DNA of 64,000 nucleotides from Streptomyces sp. CNH099 (GTDB lineage: Bacteria; Actinomycetota; Actinomycetes; Streptomycetales; Streptomycetaceae): contig AZWL01000001.1 of assembly GCA_000514715.1 (NCBI GenBank), forward strand, positions 1,028,316 through 1,092,315, in the 5' to 3' direction. The number at the start of each line of letters is the position of its first letter. The stretch's first letter is position 1. The position numbers and the translations under genes are program-made. Below, piece after piece: positions 7,998-17,629 of the stretch. Under the pieces are notes generated by a model. The model was not told where the DNA came from and made no database searches. It saw only the letters and a program-made list of their open reading frames with translations.

Positions 7998-8765
7998 ATG
8001 CCCGAGAGCGTGCCGGTGCGCTGCCCAGCCTGCCGGCGCGAGCACGCGTACACCCCGAGCACGTTCCCCTGCGCCTGCGGCGCCCCGCTGACGCTGCCGC
8101 TGCTGCGCGGCGGGGTGCCGGTGGAGCTGAAGCACCGCACCTGGCGGGACTCCTGGGTGACCGTGCGCTGCCCCGTCTGCGACCGGCGCGACGAGTGGCC
8201 GCGGCCGGAGCTGTCCTGCGACTGCGGCGCGGTCGTACGGCTGCCGGTGGCCGCAGCGCAGAGCCGCCGCCCGGCCCGGCCGGCACCCGCGGCGCCCCCG
8301 CCACCGGCACCCCCGCCACCGGCGCACCCGGCGCCGCCCGGCCCGGCCCGCCCGGGTGCAGCCCCTCCGCGGCGGCCCGCGTTCCGGCCGGTGACCATCC
8401 GCAACTCCGCCGACGCGATGACGGCGGCGACGCGGTACCTGCGCTGGCTGGGCTTCACGGACCTGGCCACGAACGAGGACCGGCCCGCGTCCGGCGTCGA
8501 CGTGCGCGGCGCGGGCGTGGTCGCCCACGTCGACCCGACCACGACGCCGATGCCGCGGCGGGACGTCGAGTGCGTGTGGCTCAGCGGCCTCAACGCCTCG
8601 GCGCTCGCCGTCTTCTTCGCCCTCGCCGGCTACACCCGCGACGCCCGCGCCCGGGCGGACGAACTGCGCCTCCCGCTGTACGTGATGGACCTCACGGGCA
8701 CTCCGCAGCCGGTCAACGCCCCCGCGGACGACCTGATCCGCACGGGCGCCGCGCAGGCCCGCTGA
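7998..8765 (+). CDS. zinc-ribbon protein with Mrr-like (restriction endonuclease-fold) domain, altered catalytic motif
   Basis: The protein has 255 residues. There are two zinc ribbons (CPAC...CACG at 9-28 and CPVC...CDCG at 59-77), then a Pro-rich linker (about 90-128) and an Mrr-like domain (about 132-248). The domain has YLRWLGFTDLATNE and GVDVRGAGVVAHVD, followed by ALAVFFALAGYTRDA and LYVMDLTGTPQPVNA, a pattern I associate with streptomycete Mrr-type proteins. In the usual PD-(D/E)xK core the last segment ends in Q-x-K. Here it reads H-V-D (about 177-179), so catalysis is doubtful. It may bind DNA without cutting. The start is ATG at 7998, after AGGAGCACTTCCC. Confidence 0.6.
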   Translation: MPESVPVRCPACRREHAYTPSTFPCACGAPLTLPLLRGGVPVELKHRTWRDSWVTVRCPVCDRRDEWPRPELSCDCGAVVRLPVAAAQSRRPARPAPAAPPPPAPPPPAHPAPPGPARPGAAPPRRPAFRPVTIRNSADAMTAATRYLRWLGFTDLATNEDRPASGVDVRGAGVVAHVDPTTTPMPRRDVECVWLSGLNASALAVFFALAGYTRDARARADELRLPLYVMDLTGTPQPVNAPADDLIRTGAAQAR

Positions 8766-8882
8766 GCGGACGGGCGGGGCGGGGGAACCAAAGTATGGGG
8801 GTGGGCCGCCGGGGTCGTACGAAGGTCTCGACGCCGGCCGCGGAGGGCCCCGCGCCGGGCGGGTGACCGTAGATTGGCCGGT

Positions 8883-10295
8883 ATGCCCCGTACCGCCCCC
8901 GAGACCCGCGCCGCCGGCCGCACCCGCCGGGACCGGCTCGCCGACGCCGGCCTCGTCCTCTTCGCCGGGGCCTTCTCCTTCCTGTCCGCCGACTCGGTGC
9001 TCCCGGAAGACGGCGCCGGGGTCTCGGACGACGTGCTCTTCGCCGAGGCGGTCGCCGCCGGCGTGGCCTGCCTCGCGCTGCTGCTGCGGCGCCGCTGGCC
9101 GGTGCCGCTCGCGGTGGCGATGCTCGTCGCCGACTCCTTCGGCCACTTCTACATCGGCCCCACGCTGGTGGCGGTCTTCACGGTCGCGGCGCACCGCCCG
9201 CCGCGCGCCACCGGGTGGATCGCGGCCCTCGTCCTCGCCCGGCTGGTGGGGTTCATCGCCGCCACGCCGGACCCGGAGGACCCGCGCACCGGTGCGGGGG
9301 TGGCGTACTTCGCGCTGGTCACGGCGGCCATGGTCGGGGGCCTGTACCTGCGCTCGCGGCGCCAGCTCGTCGCCTCGCTGCGGGAGCGCGCCGAGCAGGC
9401 GGAGGCCGACGCCGCGCTGCGCGCGGAGCAGGCGCAGCGGCGGGCGCGGGAGGAGATCGCACGGGAGATGCACGACGTGCTGGCGCACCGGCTGTCGCTG
9501 CTGAGCGTGCACGCGGGGGCGCTGGAGTTCAACCCGGGCGCCCCGCCCGCGGAGGTCGCCCGCGCGGCGGGCGTGATCCGCGACAGCGCGCACGAGGCGC
9601 TGCAGGATCTGCGGGACGTGATCGGCGTGCTGCGGGCACCCGCGGGCGCGGACCCGGCCGCAGACCAGGGCGCGGGCGCCGGGCGTCCGCAGCCGACGCT
9701 GCGGGACGTGGGCCGGCTGGTGGCGGAGGCCGGCGAGGCGGGCATGCGGGTCGCGTACACGCAGGACGTCGATGCGGCGGAGGCGGTCCCGGCCGCGACG
9801 GGGCGCACCGCGTACCGCATCGTGCAGGAAGGGCTGACCAACGCGCGCAAGCATGCGGCGGGCACGGAGGTCGCGGTGACGCTGAGGGGCGGCCCGGAGG
9901 CGGGGCTGACGGTGGAGGTGAGCAACCCGCTGCCGGGCGCGGCCCTCCTCGGCAGCGGCCGGTCCGCGGTGACCGGGTCCCTGGTCGGCGGACGCGACCC
10001 GGGCGCGCCGGCGGGCGGCCGGACCGCAACGGGCCGGCACCCCGCGGCCGATCCGAAACCGGGCGCCGCCGGCCACGGCCCGAACGGCACGCCCGCACCC
10101 CGCCCGGTCCCCGCACCGGACGACCCGGTGCACGCCACCGGCGGCACGGCCCCCATCCCCGGCGCCGGACAGGGGCTCATCGGGCTCACCGAACGCGCCG
10201 CACTCACCGGCGGCCGGCTCACGCACGGCGTCGACGAGGACACGTTCCAGCTGCGCGCCTGGCTTCCCTGGGGCCGCCCGCCCCGTACCGAATGA
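8883..10295 (+). CDS. membrane sensor histidine kinase with long insert in the ATPase lid
   Basis: The ATG at 8883 gives 470 residues. About four membrane segments lie in 20-157, and a coiled-coil-like stretch (165-190) precedes the phospho-acceptor motif EEIAREMHDVLAHRLSLLSV (His about 197). The N-box is YRIVQEGLTNARKHAAG. The D-box region LTVEVSNPLPG (about 342-352) is separated from the G2 box GAGQGLIGLTERAALTGG (about 427-444) by roughly 75 residues of Gly/Pro/Ala-rich sequence. That is much longer than the usual 10-25-residue lid. The partner regulator starts 78 bp downstream. Confidence 0.92.
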   Translation: MPRTAPETRAAGRTRRDRLADAGLVLFAGAFSFLSADSVLPEDGAGVSDDVLFAEAVAAGVACLALLLRRRWPVPLAVAMLVADSFGHFYIGPTLVAVFTVAAHRPPRATGWIAALVLARLVGFIAATPDPEDPRTGAGVAYFALVTAAMVGGLYLRSRRQLVASLRERAEQAEADAALRAEQAQRRAREEIAREMHDVLAHRLSLLSVHAGALEFNPGAPPAEVARAAGVIRDSAHEALQDLRDVIGVLRAPAGADPAADQGAGAGRPQPTLRDVGRLVAEAGEAGMRVAYTQDVDAAEAVPAATGRTAYRIVQEGLTNARKHAAGTEVAVTLRGGPEAGLTVEVSNPLPGAALLGSGRSAVTGSLVGGRDPGAPAGGRTATGRHPAADPKPGAAGHGPNGTPAPRPVPAPDDPVHATGGTAPIPGAGQGLIGLTERAALTGGRLTHGVDEDTFQLRAWLPWGRPPRTE

Positions 10296-10373
10296 GCCCC
10301 CGCCCCGGACAGGCCGGCCGGCGGCCCGACCCGCCGGCCGGCTCCCCCGGCCCCGCCCCGTTAGGGTGGGCGC

Positions 10374-11084
10374 GTGCCCGACCAGACCGCCGACCCCGCC
10401 GGGGGCGACCCCGCGGGCGTCACCGTGCTGCTCGTCGACGACGACCCCCTCGTACGGGCCGGGCTGCGGCTGATGCTCGGCGGCGCCGACGACGTCGACG
10501 TGGTCGGCGAGGCCGCCGACGGCAGCGAGGTGCCGGCGCTCGTGGCCGCGCACGCGCCCGACGTCGTGCTCATGGACATCCGCATGCCGCGGCTCGACGG
10601 GCTGGCCGCGACGGAGGCGCTGCGGCGACGCGCGGACCCGCCGGAGGTGCTGGTGCTGACGACGTTCCACACCGACGAGCACGTGCTGCGGGCCCTGCGC
10701 GCCGGGGCCGCCGGGTTCGTGCTCAAGGACACCCCGCCGGGGGAGATCGTCGCGGCCGTGCGCAAGGTCGCCGCCGGCGAGCCCGTGCTGTCGCCGGCGG
10801 TGCTCCAGCAGCTCATCACGCAGGTCGCCGGGGGCGACGCCGCCGGGCCCGGGGAGGCCGAGGAGCGCGCGGGCCGGGCCCGCCGCCGTCTCGCGGCGCT
10901 CGGCGAGCGCGAGCGGGAGGTGGCGGTGGCCGTCGGCCGCGGCCGGTCGAACGCCGAGATCGCCGCCGAGCTGTACATGAGCGTGCCCACCGTGAAGACG
11001 CACGTCTCGCGCATCCTCACCAAGCTGGACCTCAACAACCGGGTGCAGATCGCCCTGCTCGTCCACGACGCCGGGGAATCCTGA
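10374..11084 (+). CDS. NarL/LuxR-family response regulator
   Basis: The GTG at 10374 gives 236 residues. The receiver has VLLVDDDPLVRAGL, acceptor D68 in VVLMDIRMPRLDG and Lys in FVLKDTPPGEIV. A Gly/Ala-rich linker follows, then a GerE helix-turn-helix (LGEREREVAVAVGRGRSNAE, AELYMSVPTVKTHVSRIL). It is paired with the kinase immediately upstream, as the order and 78-bp spacing indicate. Targets are unknown. Confidence 0.93.
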   Translation: MPDQTADPAGGDPAGVTVLLVDDDPLVRAGLRLMLGGADDVDVVGEAADGSEVPALVAAHAPDVVLMDIRMPRLDGLAATEALRRRADPPEVLVLTTFHTDEHVLRALRAGAAGFVLKDTPPGEIVAAVRKVAAGEPVLSPAVLQQLITQVAGGDAAGPGEAEERAGRARRRLAALGEREREVAVAVGRGRSNAEIAAELYMSVPTVKTHVSRILTKLDLNNRVQIALLVHDAGES

Positions 11085-11108
11085 GCCGTCCGCGGTGTTG
11101 TACGGATC

Positions 11109-12113
11109 ATGGACATCCCCCTCTCCGTGCTCGACCGGTCCCTGCGGCACGAGGGCCAGGACCCGGCCGACGCGCTGCGCCGCACCGTCCGCTTCGCACG
11201 GCGGGCGGAGGGGTACGGATACCGCCGCTTCTGGGTCTCCGAGCACCACAGCGTCCCCGGTGTCGCGGGCTCCGCACCGACCGTGCTGGCCGCGGCCGTC
11301 GCCGCCGCCACGTCGACGATCCGGGTGGGCACCGGCGGGGTGATGCTGCCCAACCACCGGCCGCTGGTCGTCGCGGAGCAGTTCGGCGTGCTGGGCTCAC
11401 TCTTCCCGGACCGCATCGACATGGGCCTGGGCCGCTCGCTGGGGTTCACCGACGGCATCCGGCGCGCGCTCGGCCACGGCACCGCGGACGCCGCGGACTT
11501 CGGGGACGCGCTCGCGGAGCTGCTGCGCTGGTTCGAGGGCGCGCAGCCGGCGTATCCGGGGGTGCACGCCGTGCCGGCGGAGGGGCTGCGGGTGCCCGCG
11601 TACGTGCTGGCCGTGGACGGCGGCGCGGACATCGCCGCCGCGCACGGGCTGCCGCTGGTGATCGGCGCGGGCCGGCGGCCGGAGAAGATGCTGCGGGCCG
11701 TCGAGCGCTACCGGTCGGCCTTCGCGCCCTCGCGGCCGGAGGCGCGGCCGTACGTGGTGGTGGCGGTCGCCGCCGCGGTGGCCGACTCCGCGGAGCTGGC
11801 CGCCGACCTGCTGCTGCCGGAGGCGTGGGCGACGGTCTGGTCGCGCACCCGCGGCGCGTTCCCGCCGCTGGCCCGGGCGGCGGAGATACGGTCCCGCACG
11901 CTCACCGAACGCGAGGCCCGCTATCTCGACGAGGCCCGGCAGTCCCAGGTGTCGGGCACCGACGAGCAGGTGGCCGCGGCCCTCGGCGACCTGGTCGCGC
12001 GCAGCGGCGCCGACGAACTGCTGGTGTCGCTGCACACCCCCGACGAGGACGCCCGGCTGGAGTCCTTCCGGCGGCTCGCGGAGCTGAGGATCCCGGCGCC
12101 GGCGGCGGGCTGA
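11109..12113 (+). CDS. LLM-class (luciferase-like) flavin-dependent oxidoreductase
   Basis: The 334-residue protein is a bacterial luciferase-like TIM barrel. Typical segments are RFWVSEHHSVPGVAGSAP (about 41-58), IRVGTGGVMLPNHRPLVVAE and FPDRIDMGLGRSLGF. This is the MsnO8-like subgroup of small F420/FMN oxidoreductases, whose substrates are mostly unknown. It starts 24 bp after the response regulator stop and may be cotranscribed with it. ATG start at 11109. Confidence 0.88.
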   Translation: MDIPLSVLDRSLRHEGQDPADALRRTVRFARRAEGYGYRRFWVSEHHSVPGVAGSAPTVLAAAVAAATSTIRVGTGGVMLPNHRPLVVAEQFGVLGSLFPDRIDMGLGRSLGFTDGIRRALGHGTADAADFGDALAELLRWFEGAQPAYPGVHAVPAEGLRVPAYVLAVDGGADIAAAHGLPLVIGAGRRPEKMLRAVERYRSAFAPSRPEARPYVVVAVAAAVADSAELAADLLLPEAWATVWSRTRGAFPPLARAAEIRSRTLTEREARYLDEARQSQVSGTDEQVAAALGDLVARSGADELLVSLHTPDEDARLESFRRLAELRIPAPAAG

Positions 12114-12159
12114 CCGGCGCACGCAGGGGCCGGCCGGCCCGCCGCCGGCACTGCCGCCG

Positions 12160-12918
12160 CTACAGCTCCACCGCCGCACCCGGCCGCGGCAGCCGCAGCC
12201 GGTGGCCGAGCCCCGCCGCCTCGAAGGCGGCGACGAGCGACTCGGCGCCCTGGGTGAGGTGCCCCCAGTGCTCGAAGTGCAGCGGCACCACGTCGTGCGC
12301 CCCGAGCACGGCCGCGGCCGCGGCGGCGTGCTCGCTGGTCAGCGTGGTGTGCCCGGTGCCGGGCAGCGGGGTCCGCGCGGCGCCGGCGAAGAGCACGGCG
12401 ATGTCCACGGGGCCGAGCCGGGCGGCGATGGTGCGGACCACGTCGAGGGAGGCGTTGTCGCCGCTGACGTAGACCGTGGGCAGTTCCTCGCCGGTGAGGA
12501 CGAAGCCGGTGACCTCGCCGGCCGGCGGCTCGCTGCCGGGCGGTCCCGGCAGCGCGGGCACCGCGGTGACGCGCACCGGTGGCCGGCCGCCGACGGTGTA
12601 CGACTCCCACGCCGGCAGCGCCCGCACCGGCCCGCCCAGCCGCGCCGCCGCCGAGGCGGTGGACAGCACGAGCGGCGCGGCGGCGGCGCACTCGCGGCCG
12701 GCCCGGTCGAGGTTGTCGGGGTGCTGGTCGTGGGAGAGGAGCACCGCGTCGACCGGGCCGAGGTCGGCCGGCGCGAGCGCCGGGCCGGCGGTCTTCACCA
12801 GCCGCCCGCTCCCGACCGGGTACTCGCCGGGCGGGTCGAACGTCGGGTCGGTCAGCAGGCGGATCCCGCCGAGCCGGAGCAGCGCGGTGGGGCCGCCGAC
12901 GTAGTGCAAGATCGTCAT
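12160..12918 (-). CDS. MBL-fold metal-dependent hydrolase (UlaG-like)
   Basis: The ATG at 12918 gives 252 residues starting MTILHYVGGPTALLRLGG. The metal-binding motif LLSHDQHPDNLDRAG (about 61-75) is the HxHxDN-type variant HDQHxDN. VYVSGDNAS and the C-terminal VPLHFEHWGHL supply further ligands. This layout is that of the L-ascorbate-6-phosphate lactonase-like branch of the metallo-beta-lactamase fold. The reaction is unknown. It lies 28 bp downstream of the acyl-CoA ligase pair on the same strand and may belong to that operon. Confidence 0.83.
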   Translation of the reverse strand: MTILHYVGGPTALLRLGGIRLLTDPTFDPPGEYPVGSGRLVKTAGPALAPADLGPVDAVLLSHDQHPDNLDRAGRECAAAAPLVLSTASAAARLGGPVRALPAWESYTVGGRPPVRVTAVPALPGPPGSEPPAGEVTGFVLTGEELPTVYVSGDNASLDVVRTIAARLGPVDIAVLFAGAARTPLPGTGHTTLTSEHAAAAAAVLGAHDVVPLHFEHWGHLTQGAESLVAAFEAAGLGHRLRLPRPGAAVEL

Positions 12919-12946
12919 GGCAGTGCCAAGGACCCGCGGGCCGCGG

Positions 12947-14563
12947 CTATTCCGCAGCACTGAACTGCTCCCGCAGCTCGATCTTCCGCACCTTCCCGCT
13001 GACCGTCGTCGGGAACTCCTCCATGATCCGCAGATGCCGCGGGATCTTGAAGTGCGCGAGCCGGTTCTCGCAGTAGTGGGCCAGCTCGCGCCGGGAGAGC
13101 GCGTGCCGGGGGTCGCTGAGGATCACGCAGGCGAGGATCTCCTCGCCGTACGTCTCGTCCGGCACGCCCACCACCTGCACGTCGGCGATCTTGGGGTGGG
13201 TGTGCAGGAACTCCTCGATCTCGCGCGGGTAGACGTTCTCGCCGCCCCTTATGATCATGTCCTTGATCCGGCCGACGATCTCCACGCAGCCGTCGTCGCG
13301 CATCCGCGCCAGGTCGCCGGTGTGCATCCAGCGGCCGGCGTCGATCACCTCGGCGGTGCGCTCGGGCTGCTCCCAGTAGCCCTGCATGACGCTGTAGCCG
13401 CGGGTGCACAGCTCGCCGGCCGTGCCGCGCGGCACGGTCACGCCGGTGACCGGGTCGACGACCTTGACCTCGACATGCGGCAGGACACGGCCGACGGTGG
13501 CGGTGCGGCGCTCCAGGTCGTCGTCGCGCCGGGTCTGGGTGGCGACCGGGGAGGTCTCGGTCATGCCGTAGCAGATGGTCACCTCCGCCATGTGCATCTC
13601 GCTGACCACCCGCTTCATCACCTCGACCGGGCACGGCGAGCCGGCCATGATCCCGGTGCGCAGCGACGTCAGGTCGTACAGGGCGAAGTCGGGCAGGCCC
13701 AGCTCGGCGACGAACATCGTCGGCACCCCGTACAGCGAGGTGCAGCGCTCCTGTTCGACGGCCGCGAGGGTGGCGGCGGCGTCGAAGGACGGGCCGGGGA
13801 TGACCATGCAGGCGCCGTGGCTGGTGGCCGCGAGGTTGCCCATCACCATGCCGAAGCAGTGGTAGTACGGGACGGGGATGCAGATCCGGTCCTGCTCGGT
13901 GTAGCCCAGCGTCTCGCCGACGAAGAAGCCGTTGTTGAGGATGCTGTGGTGGGACAGGGTCGCACCCTTGGCGAAGCCGGTGGTGCCGGAGGTGTACTGG
14001 ATGTTGACCGGGTCGTCGCAGGACAGCATCGCCTCGCGCTCGCGGACCCGCTCCGCGGGCACCGTGCGGCCGGCCTCGATCAGCCGGCCCCAGCCGGCGT
14101 CGCCGATGTAGAAGACGTTGCGCAGGGCCGGGCAGCTGCCGCGCACCTGCTCGACCATCCGCCGGTAGTCGCTGGCCTTGTGCGCCAGCGAGGCGACCAG
14201 CAGCGAGATGCCGGACTGGTTGAGGACGTACTCCAGCTCGTGCACCCGGTAGGCGGGGTTGATGGTGACCATCACCGCGCCGATACGGGCCGAGGCGTAC
14301 TGCACGAGAACCCACTCCGGGCAGTTGACCGCCCAGACGCCGACGCGCTCGCCCTTGGCGACGCCGCGGGCGAGCAGCCCGCGCGCCACCTCGTCGACGG
14401 CGGCGCCGAACTCCGCGTACGTCCAGCGCCGGCCGGAGGGCACGTCGACGAGGGCCTCACGGTCCGGGTGGGCGGCGATGGCACGGTCCAGGTTGGCCCC
14501 GATGGTGTCCCCCAGCAACGCCGTGGTGCCGGTGCCCCCGGTGTAGGACGACTCTGCGGTCAT
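12947..14563 (-). CDS. fatty-acyl-CoA synthetase (AMP-binding)
   Basis: The protein has 538 residues. The adenylate-forming P-loop [11 protein letters not shown] lies at about 190-200. The A5 motif is CYGMTETSP, the A7 motif [13 protein letters not shown], the hinge [20 protein letters not shown] and the catalytic Lys region [12 protein letters not shown]. The sequence resembles FadD35/DitJ-type acyl-CoA ligases that load medium or long carboxylic acids. The ATG overlaps the stop of the upstream ligase by 4 nt, so the two are coupled. Control probably comes from the divergent GAF-LuxR regulator. Confidence 0.9.
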   Translation of the reverse strand: MTAESSYTGGTGTTALLGDTIGANLDRAIAAHPDREALVDVPSGRRWTYAEFGAAVDEVARGLLARGVAKGERVGVWAVNCPEWVLVQYASARIGAVMVTINPAYRVHELEYVLNQSGISLLVASLAHKASDYRRMVEQVRGSCPALRNVFYIGDAGWGRLIEAGRTVPAERVREREAMLSCDDPVNIQYTSGTTGFAKGATLSHHSILNNGFFVGETLGYTEQDRICIPVPYYHCFGMVMGNLAATSHGACMVIPGPSFDAAATLAAVEQERCTSLYGVPTMFVAELGLPDFALYDLTSLRTGIMAGSPCPVEVMKRVVSEMHMAEVTICYGMTETSPVATQTRRDDDLERRTATVGRVLPHVEVKVVDPVTGVTVPRGTAGELCTRGYSVMQGYWEQPERTAEVIDAGRWMHTGDLARMRDDGCVEIVGRIKDMIIRGGENVYPREIEEFLHTHPKIADVQVVGVPDETYGEEILACVILSDPRHALSRRELAHYCENRLAHFKIPRHLRIMEEFPTTVSGKVRKIELREQFSAAE

Positions 14564-16245
14564 GTGTGGTCCTCCTCGCGGTACTCGTCGGCGGATCCGG
14601 CTGATCCTGCTGCCGTAGCCTCGCGCAGCTGCACGCGGCGGATCTTGCCGGAGACGGTCTTGGGCAGGTCGGCGAACTCCAGCCGCCGGACGCGCTGGTA
14701 GGGGGCGAGCACGGCGCGGGAGTGCGCGAAGATCGCCTTCGCCGCGGCGGCGCCCGGCTCCCAGCCGGCGGCGAGCACGACGTACGCCTTGGGCACGGCG
14801 AGCCGCAGCGGGTCGGGCGCGGGCACGACGGCGGCCTCGGCGACCGCCTCGTGCTCCAGGAGCGCGCTCTCCAGCTCGAACGGGGAGATCTTGTAGTCGG
14901 ACGCCTTGAAGACGTCGTCGGCGCGGCCGATGTACGTGAGGTAGCCCTCGGCGTCGCGGGCGCCGATGTCGCCGGTGCGGTAGTAGCCGCCGGCCATGGC
15001 CTCGGCGGTGCGCTCCGCGTCGCCCTCGTACCCCGTCATCAGGCCCACGGGGCGCTCGGTCAGGTCGAGGCAGATCTCCCCTTCGTCGGCGGGTGCACCG
15101 CTGACGGGGTCCAGGAGCACGACGTCGTATCCGGGAGTGGGACGGCCCATGGACCCCAGCTTGACGGGCTGGCCCGGGGGATTGGCGATCTGCACCGCGG
15201 TCTCGGTCTGGCCGAAGCCGTCGCGGACGGTCAGGTTCCAGGCCCGCCGCACGGCCTCGATGACCTCCGGGTTGAGGGGTTCACCTGCGGCGACGGCCTC
15301 GCGCGGCGGATGCGCGAGCGTGCTCAGGTCGGACTGGACGAGCATCCGCCAGACGGTGGGCGGGGCACAGAAAGTTGTCACGCCGGCGCGGTCCATGGCG
15401 GCCAGCAGCGCGCCGGCGTCGAAGCGCGAGTAGTTGTGCAGGAAGACGGTCGCCTCCGCGTTCCAGGGCGCGAAGAGGTTGGACCAGGCGTGCTTGGCCC
15501 AGCCGGGCGAGGAGATGTTCAGGTGGACGTCGCCGGGGCGGAGGCCGATCCAGTACATCGTGGCCAAGTGGCCGACCGGGTACGAGACATGGGTGTGCTC
15601 GACCAGCTTGGGGCGCGCCGTGGTGCCGGAGGTGAAGTACAGCATCAGGGTGTCGTCGGCGGCGGTCGGGCCGTCCGGGACGAAGACGGCGGAGGCCTCG
15701 TACGCGTCCTCGTAGGCGAGCCAGCCCCCGCCGCCCCCGCCGCCGACGGAGATGCGGGTGTAGTCGCCGGGCACGTCGGCGAACTTGGCCTCGTCGGCGG
15801 CCCGTACGAGCACGTGGCGGGCCCGTCCGCGCCCGATGCGGTCGGCGAGGTCGATCGGGCCGAGGAGGGGGGTGGCGGGGATGACGACGGCGCGCAGCTT
15901 CATCGCGGCGAGCGCGGTCTCCCACAGCTCGGCCTGGTTGCCGAGCATGACGACGATGCGGTCGCCGGCGCGCACGCCCTGCGCGCGGAGCCAGTTCGCC
16001 ACCCGATTCGAGCGCTCGCTCATTCGGGTGAACGTCAGCTTGGTCTCCCGGCCGTCCTCCTCCGCGATGTGGAGGGCCGTGCGGTCGTTGTCCGCGGCGA
16101 TGGCGTCGAACCAGTCGAGTGCCCAGTTGAAGCGCTCCGGCCTGGGCCAGGAGAAGCCCGCGCGGGCGGCGGCGTAGTCCTCCCGCTGCCGCAGCAGGAA
16201 GTCCCGCGCCGACCGGAAGTCCGCGGTCGGATTCGGTGCCGTCAC
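14560..16245 (-). CDS. acyl-CoA synthetase, MACS-like (AMP-binding)
   Basis: The protein has 561 residues. The N-terminus [20 protein letters not shown] is typical of medium-chain/acetyl-CoA-synthetase-like (MACS) enzymes. The P-loop [11 protein letters not shown] lies at about 203-213. Other motifs are [50 protein letters not shown] and the Lys region [12 protein letters not shown]. There is an odd poly-Gly run (about 168-174) between beta strands. It is first in a two-ligase operon and overlaps the second gene by ATGA. The pair might activate the same acid class with different chain lengths. Confidence 0.9.
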   Translation of the reverse strand: MTAPNPTADFRSARDFLLRQREDYAAARAGFSWPRPERFNWALDWFDAIAADNDRTALHIAEEDGRETKLTFTRMSERSNRVANWLRAQGVRAGDRIVVMLGNQAELWETALAAMKLRAVVIPATPLLGPIDLADRIGRGRARHVLVRAADEAKFADVPGDYTRISVGGGGGGGWLAYEDAYEASAVFVPDGPTAADDTLMLYFTSGTTARPKLVEHTHVSYPVGHLATMYWIGLRPGDVHLNISSPGWAKHAWSNLFAPWNAEATVFLHNYSRFDAGALLAAMDRAGVTTFCAPPTVWRMLVQSDLSTLAHPPREAVAAGEPLNPEVIEAVRRAWNLTVRDGFGQTETAVQIANPPGQPVKLGSMGRPTPGYDVVLLDPVSGAPADEGEICLDLTERPVGLMTGYEGDAERTAEAMAGGYYRTGDIGARDAEGYLTYIGRADDVFKASDYKISPFELESALLEHEAVAEAAVVPAPDPLRLAVPKAYVVLAAGWEPGAAAAKAIFAHSRAVLAPYQRVRRLEFADLPKTVSGKIRRVQLREATAAGSAGSADEYREEDHT

Positions 16246-16306
16246 ATGTCCTCCTCGTACGGCGGCGGCTCGCTAGCATCGTGCTGCGAGTGACGTACGC
16301 CTCACT

Positions 16307-16322
16307 ACCCCCGTACGGGGGT
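16307..16322. promoter_or_regulatory. 16-bp perfect palindrome in divergent promoter region
   Basis: ACCCCCGTACGGGGGT is a perfect palindrome between the two acyl-CoA ligase genes (start 16245) and the LuxR-type regulator (start 16376). It is the obvious candidate operator for that regulator, acting on both directions. It also resembles the G/C-tract CsoR copper sites, but no CsoR is encoded nearby. Confidence 0.5.
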
Positions 16323-16375
16323 GGCCTGACGCCGGCCCCGCCGGCGACACCCGTCAGCACCAGGGAGCGAGCGAC

Positions 16376-17230
16376 ATGCCGGAGACCGCGGACGCAGCGG
16401 AGGTGCGCGGCGCGCTGGCCCGGCTGCGCCGGGCCGGCGGAGTGCCCGTCGCCTTCGGCGGGCTGCTCACGGACGGCGGCCGGAAGCTGCGGATCAGCGA
16501 GCTGAGCGGGACGGTGACGCTGTCCCTGCAGGGCCTCGGGGTCGCGACGGGCAACGGGCTGGGCGGCAAGGCCATCGCCTTCTCCCGGCCCTGCGCGGTC
16601 ACCGACTACACCTCGTCCCGCGCCATCAGCCACGAGTACGACGGCCCGGTGGGCGCCGAGGGGCTGCGCTCGGTGCTGGCGGTGCCCGTCGTGGTCAGCG
16701 GCCGGGTGCGGGCGGTGCTCTACGGCGCGCTGCGCGACTCGCTGCCGCTGGGCGACCGGTCGCTGAACGCGGCGGTGGAGACGGCGCGCCACCTGGAGCA
16801 GACCCTCGCCGTACGCGACGAGGCCCGCCGGCTGCTCGCCGTCGCCACGCCCACCGCGCAGCGGGCGGCGGACCCGGCGGCCTGGGAGAACGTCCGCACG
16901 GCCCACCGCGACCTGCGCACGCTGGCGCCGCGGATAGCCGATGACGAGCTGCGCGCCGAGCTGCTGGCCCTCTGCGACCGGCTGGCGGCGGCGGCCGTCA
17001 CGGTGGCCCCGCCCGCCGGCGCCGGGGCGGACCGCACGGTGCTGGCGCCGCGGGAGCTGGACGTGCTGGCGTGCGTGGCGACCGGGGCGACGAACGCGGC
17101 GGCGGGCGAGCGGCTGGGGCTGCGGCCGGAGACGGTGAAGAGCTACCTGCGGTCGGCGATGCGCAAGCTCGGGGCGCACACCCGGCTGGAGGCGGTCACC
17201 GCCGCGCGCCGGGCGGGCCTGCTGCCCTGA
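16376..17230 (+). CDS. GAF-domain LuxR-family transcriptional regulator
   Basis: The protein has 284 residues. Residues about 20-150 form a GAF-like sensor (GGLGG-type turn GNGLGGKAIAF, then AVPVVVSGRVRAVLYGALR). A helical linker follows. The C-terminal GerE HTH at about 220-280 reads LAPRELDVLACVATGATNAA and LGLRPETVKSYLRSAMRKL. It is divergent from the two acyl-CoA ligases and the palindrome at 16307 lies between them. Family knowledge says regulators in this position control the adjacent AMP-ligase genes, probably in response to a fatty or aromatic acid. Start is ATG after GGGAGCGAGCGAC. Confidence 0.85.
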   Translation: MPETADAAEVRGALARLRRAGGVPVAFGGLLTDGGRKLRISELSGTVTLSLQGLGVATGNGLGGKAIAFSRPCAVTDYTSSRAISHEYDGPVGAEGLRSVLAVPVVVSGRVRAVLYGALRDSLPLGDRSLNAAVETARHLEQTLAVRDEARRLLAVATPTAQRAADPAAWENVRTAHRDLRTLAPRIADDELRAELLALCDRLAAAAVTVAPPAGAGADRTVLAPRELDVLACVATGATNAAAGERLGLRPETVKSYLRSAMRKLGAHTRLEAVTAARRAGLLP

Positions 17231-17278
17231 GCCCGCCGGGGGTGCCGCGGCGCGGCGCCGCCGGGGGTCCCGGGCGCG

Positions 17279-17629
17279 TCAGCCGCGGTGCTCGACGACG
17301 TTGACCACCCGGCCGTTGGGGTCGCGGACGAAGAACCGCCGCACGCCCCACTCCTCGTCGGTCAGCGGGTACACGACGTCCGCGCCCGCGGCGCGCATCG
17401 CCGCGTGCGCCGCGTCGACGTCCCCGACCTCGATGCTCATGTCCGGCTCCACGGGCGCGGCGGCGTCCCGGTCCATGAAGATCAGCTGCGCGGTGGGGTT
17501 GTCGGGCGCGGCCAGCGCCATCACCCAGCCCAGGTTCATCACCTCCTCGAAGCCCAGCCGCCCGTAGAACTCGCGGCTGGCCTCGAACGACCCGGTCCTG
17601 ATGTCGGGGACGACCCGTCGGATGCCCAT
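17279..17629 (-). CDS. VOC-family (glyoxalase/bleomycin-resistance-like) protein
   Basis: The ATG at 17629 gives 116 residues: MGIRRVVPDIRTGSFEASREF..., with a single beta-alpha-beta-beta-beta repeat pair. The usual C-terminal signature FFVRDPNGRVVNVVEHRG is present. Residues at the metal-ligand positions are partly retained (E112 in the last strand), but which reaction it catalyses cannot be read from sequence. It is a stand-alone gene between convergent and divergent neighbours. Confidence 0.85.
   Translation of the reverse strand: MGIRRVVPDIRTGSFEASREFYGRLGFEEVMNLGWVMALAAPDNPTAQLIFMDRDAAAPVEPDMSIEVGDVDAAHAAMRAAGADVVYPLTDEEWGVRRFFVRDPNGRVVNVVEHRG

Noticed and set aside
6822..11357. A very long open minus-strand frame across glxR, the Mrr-like protein, the kinase and the response regulator
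   Set aside because: It is the antisense shadow of well-supported genes. High GC removes stop codons from the opposite strand, and the product is an Arg/His/Gly-rich nonsense protein.
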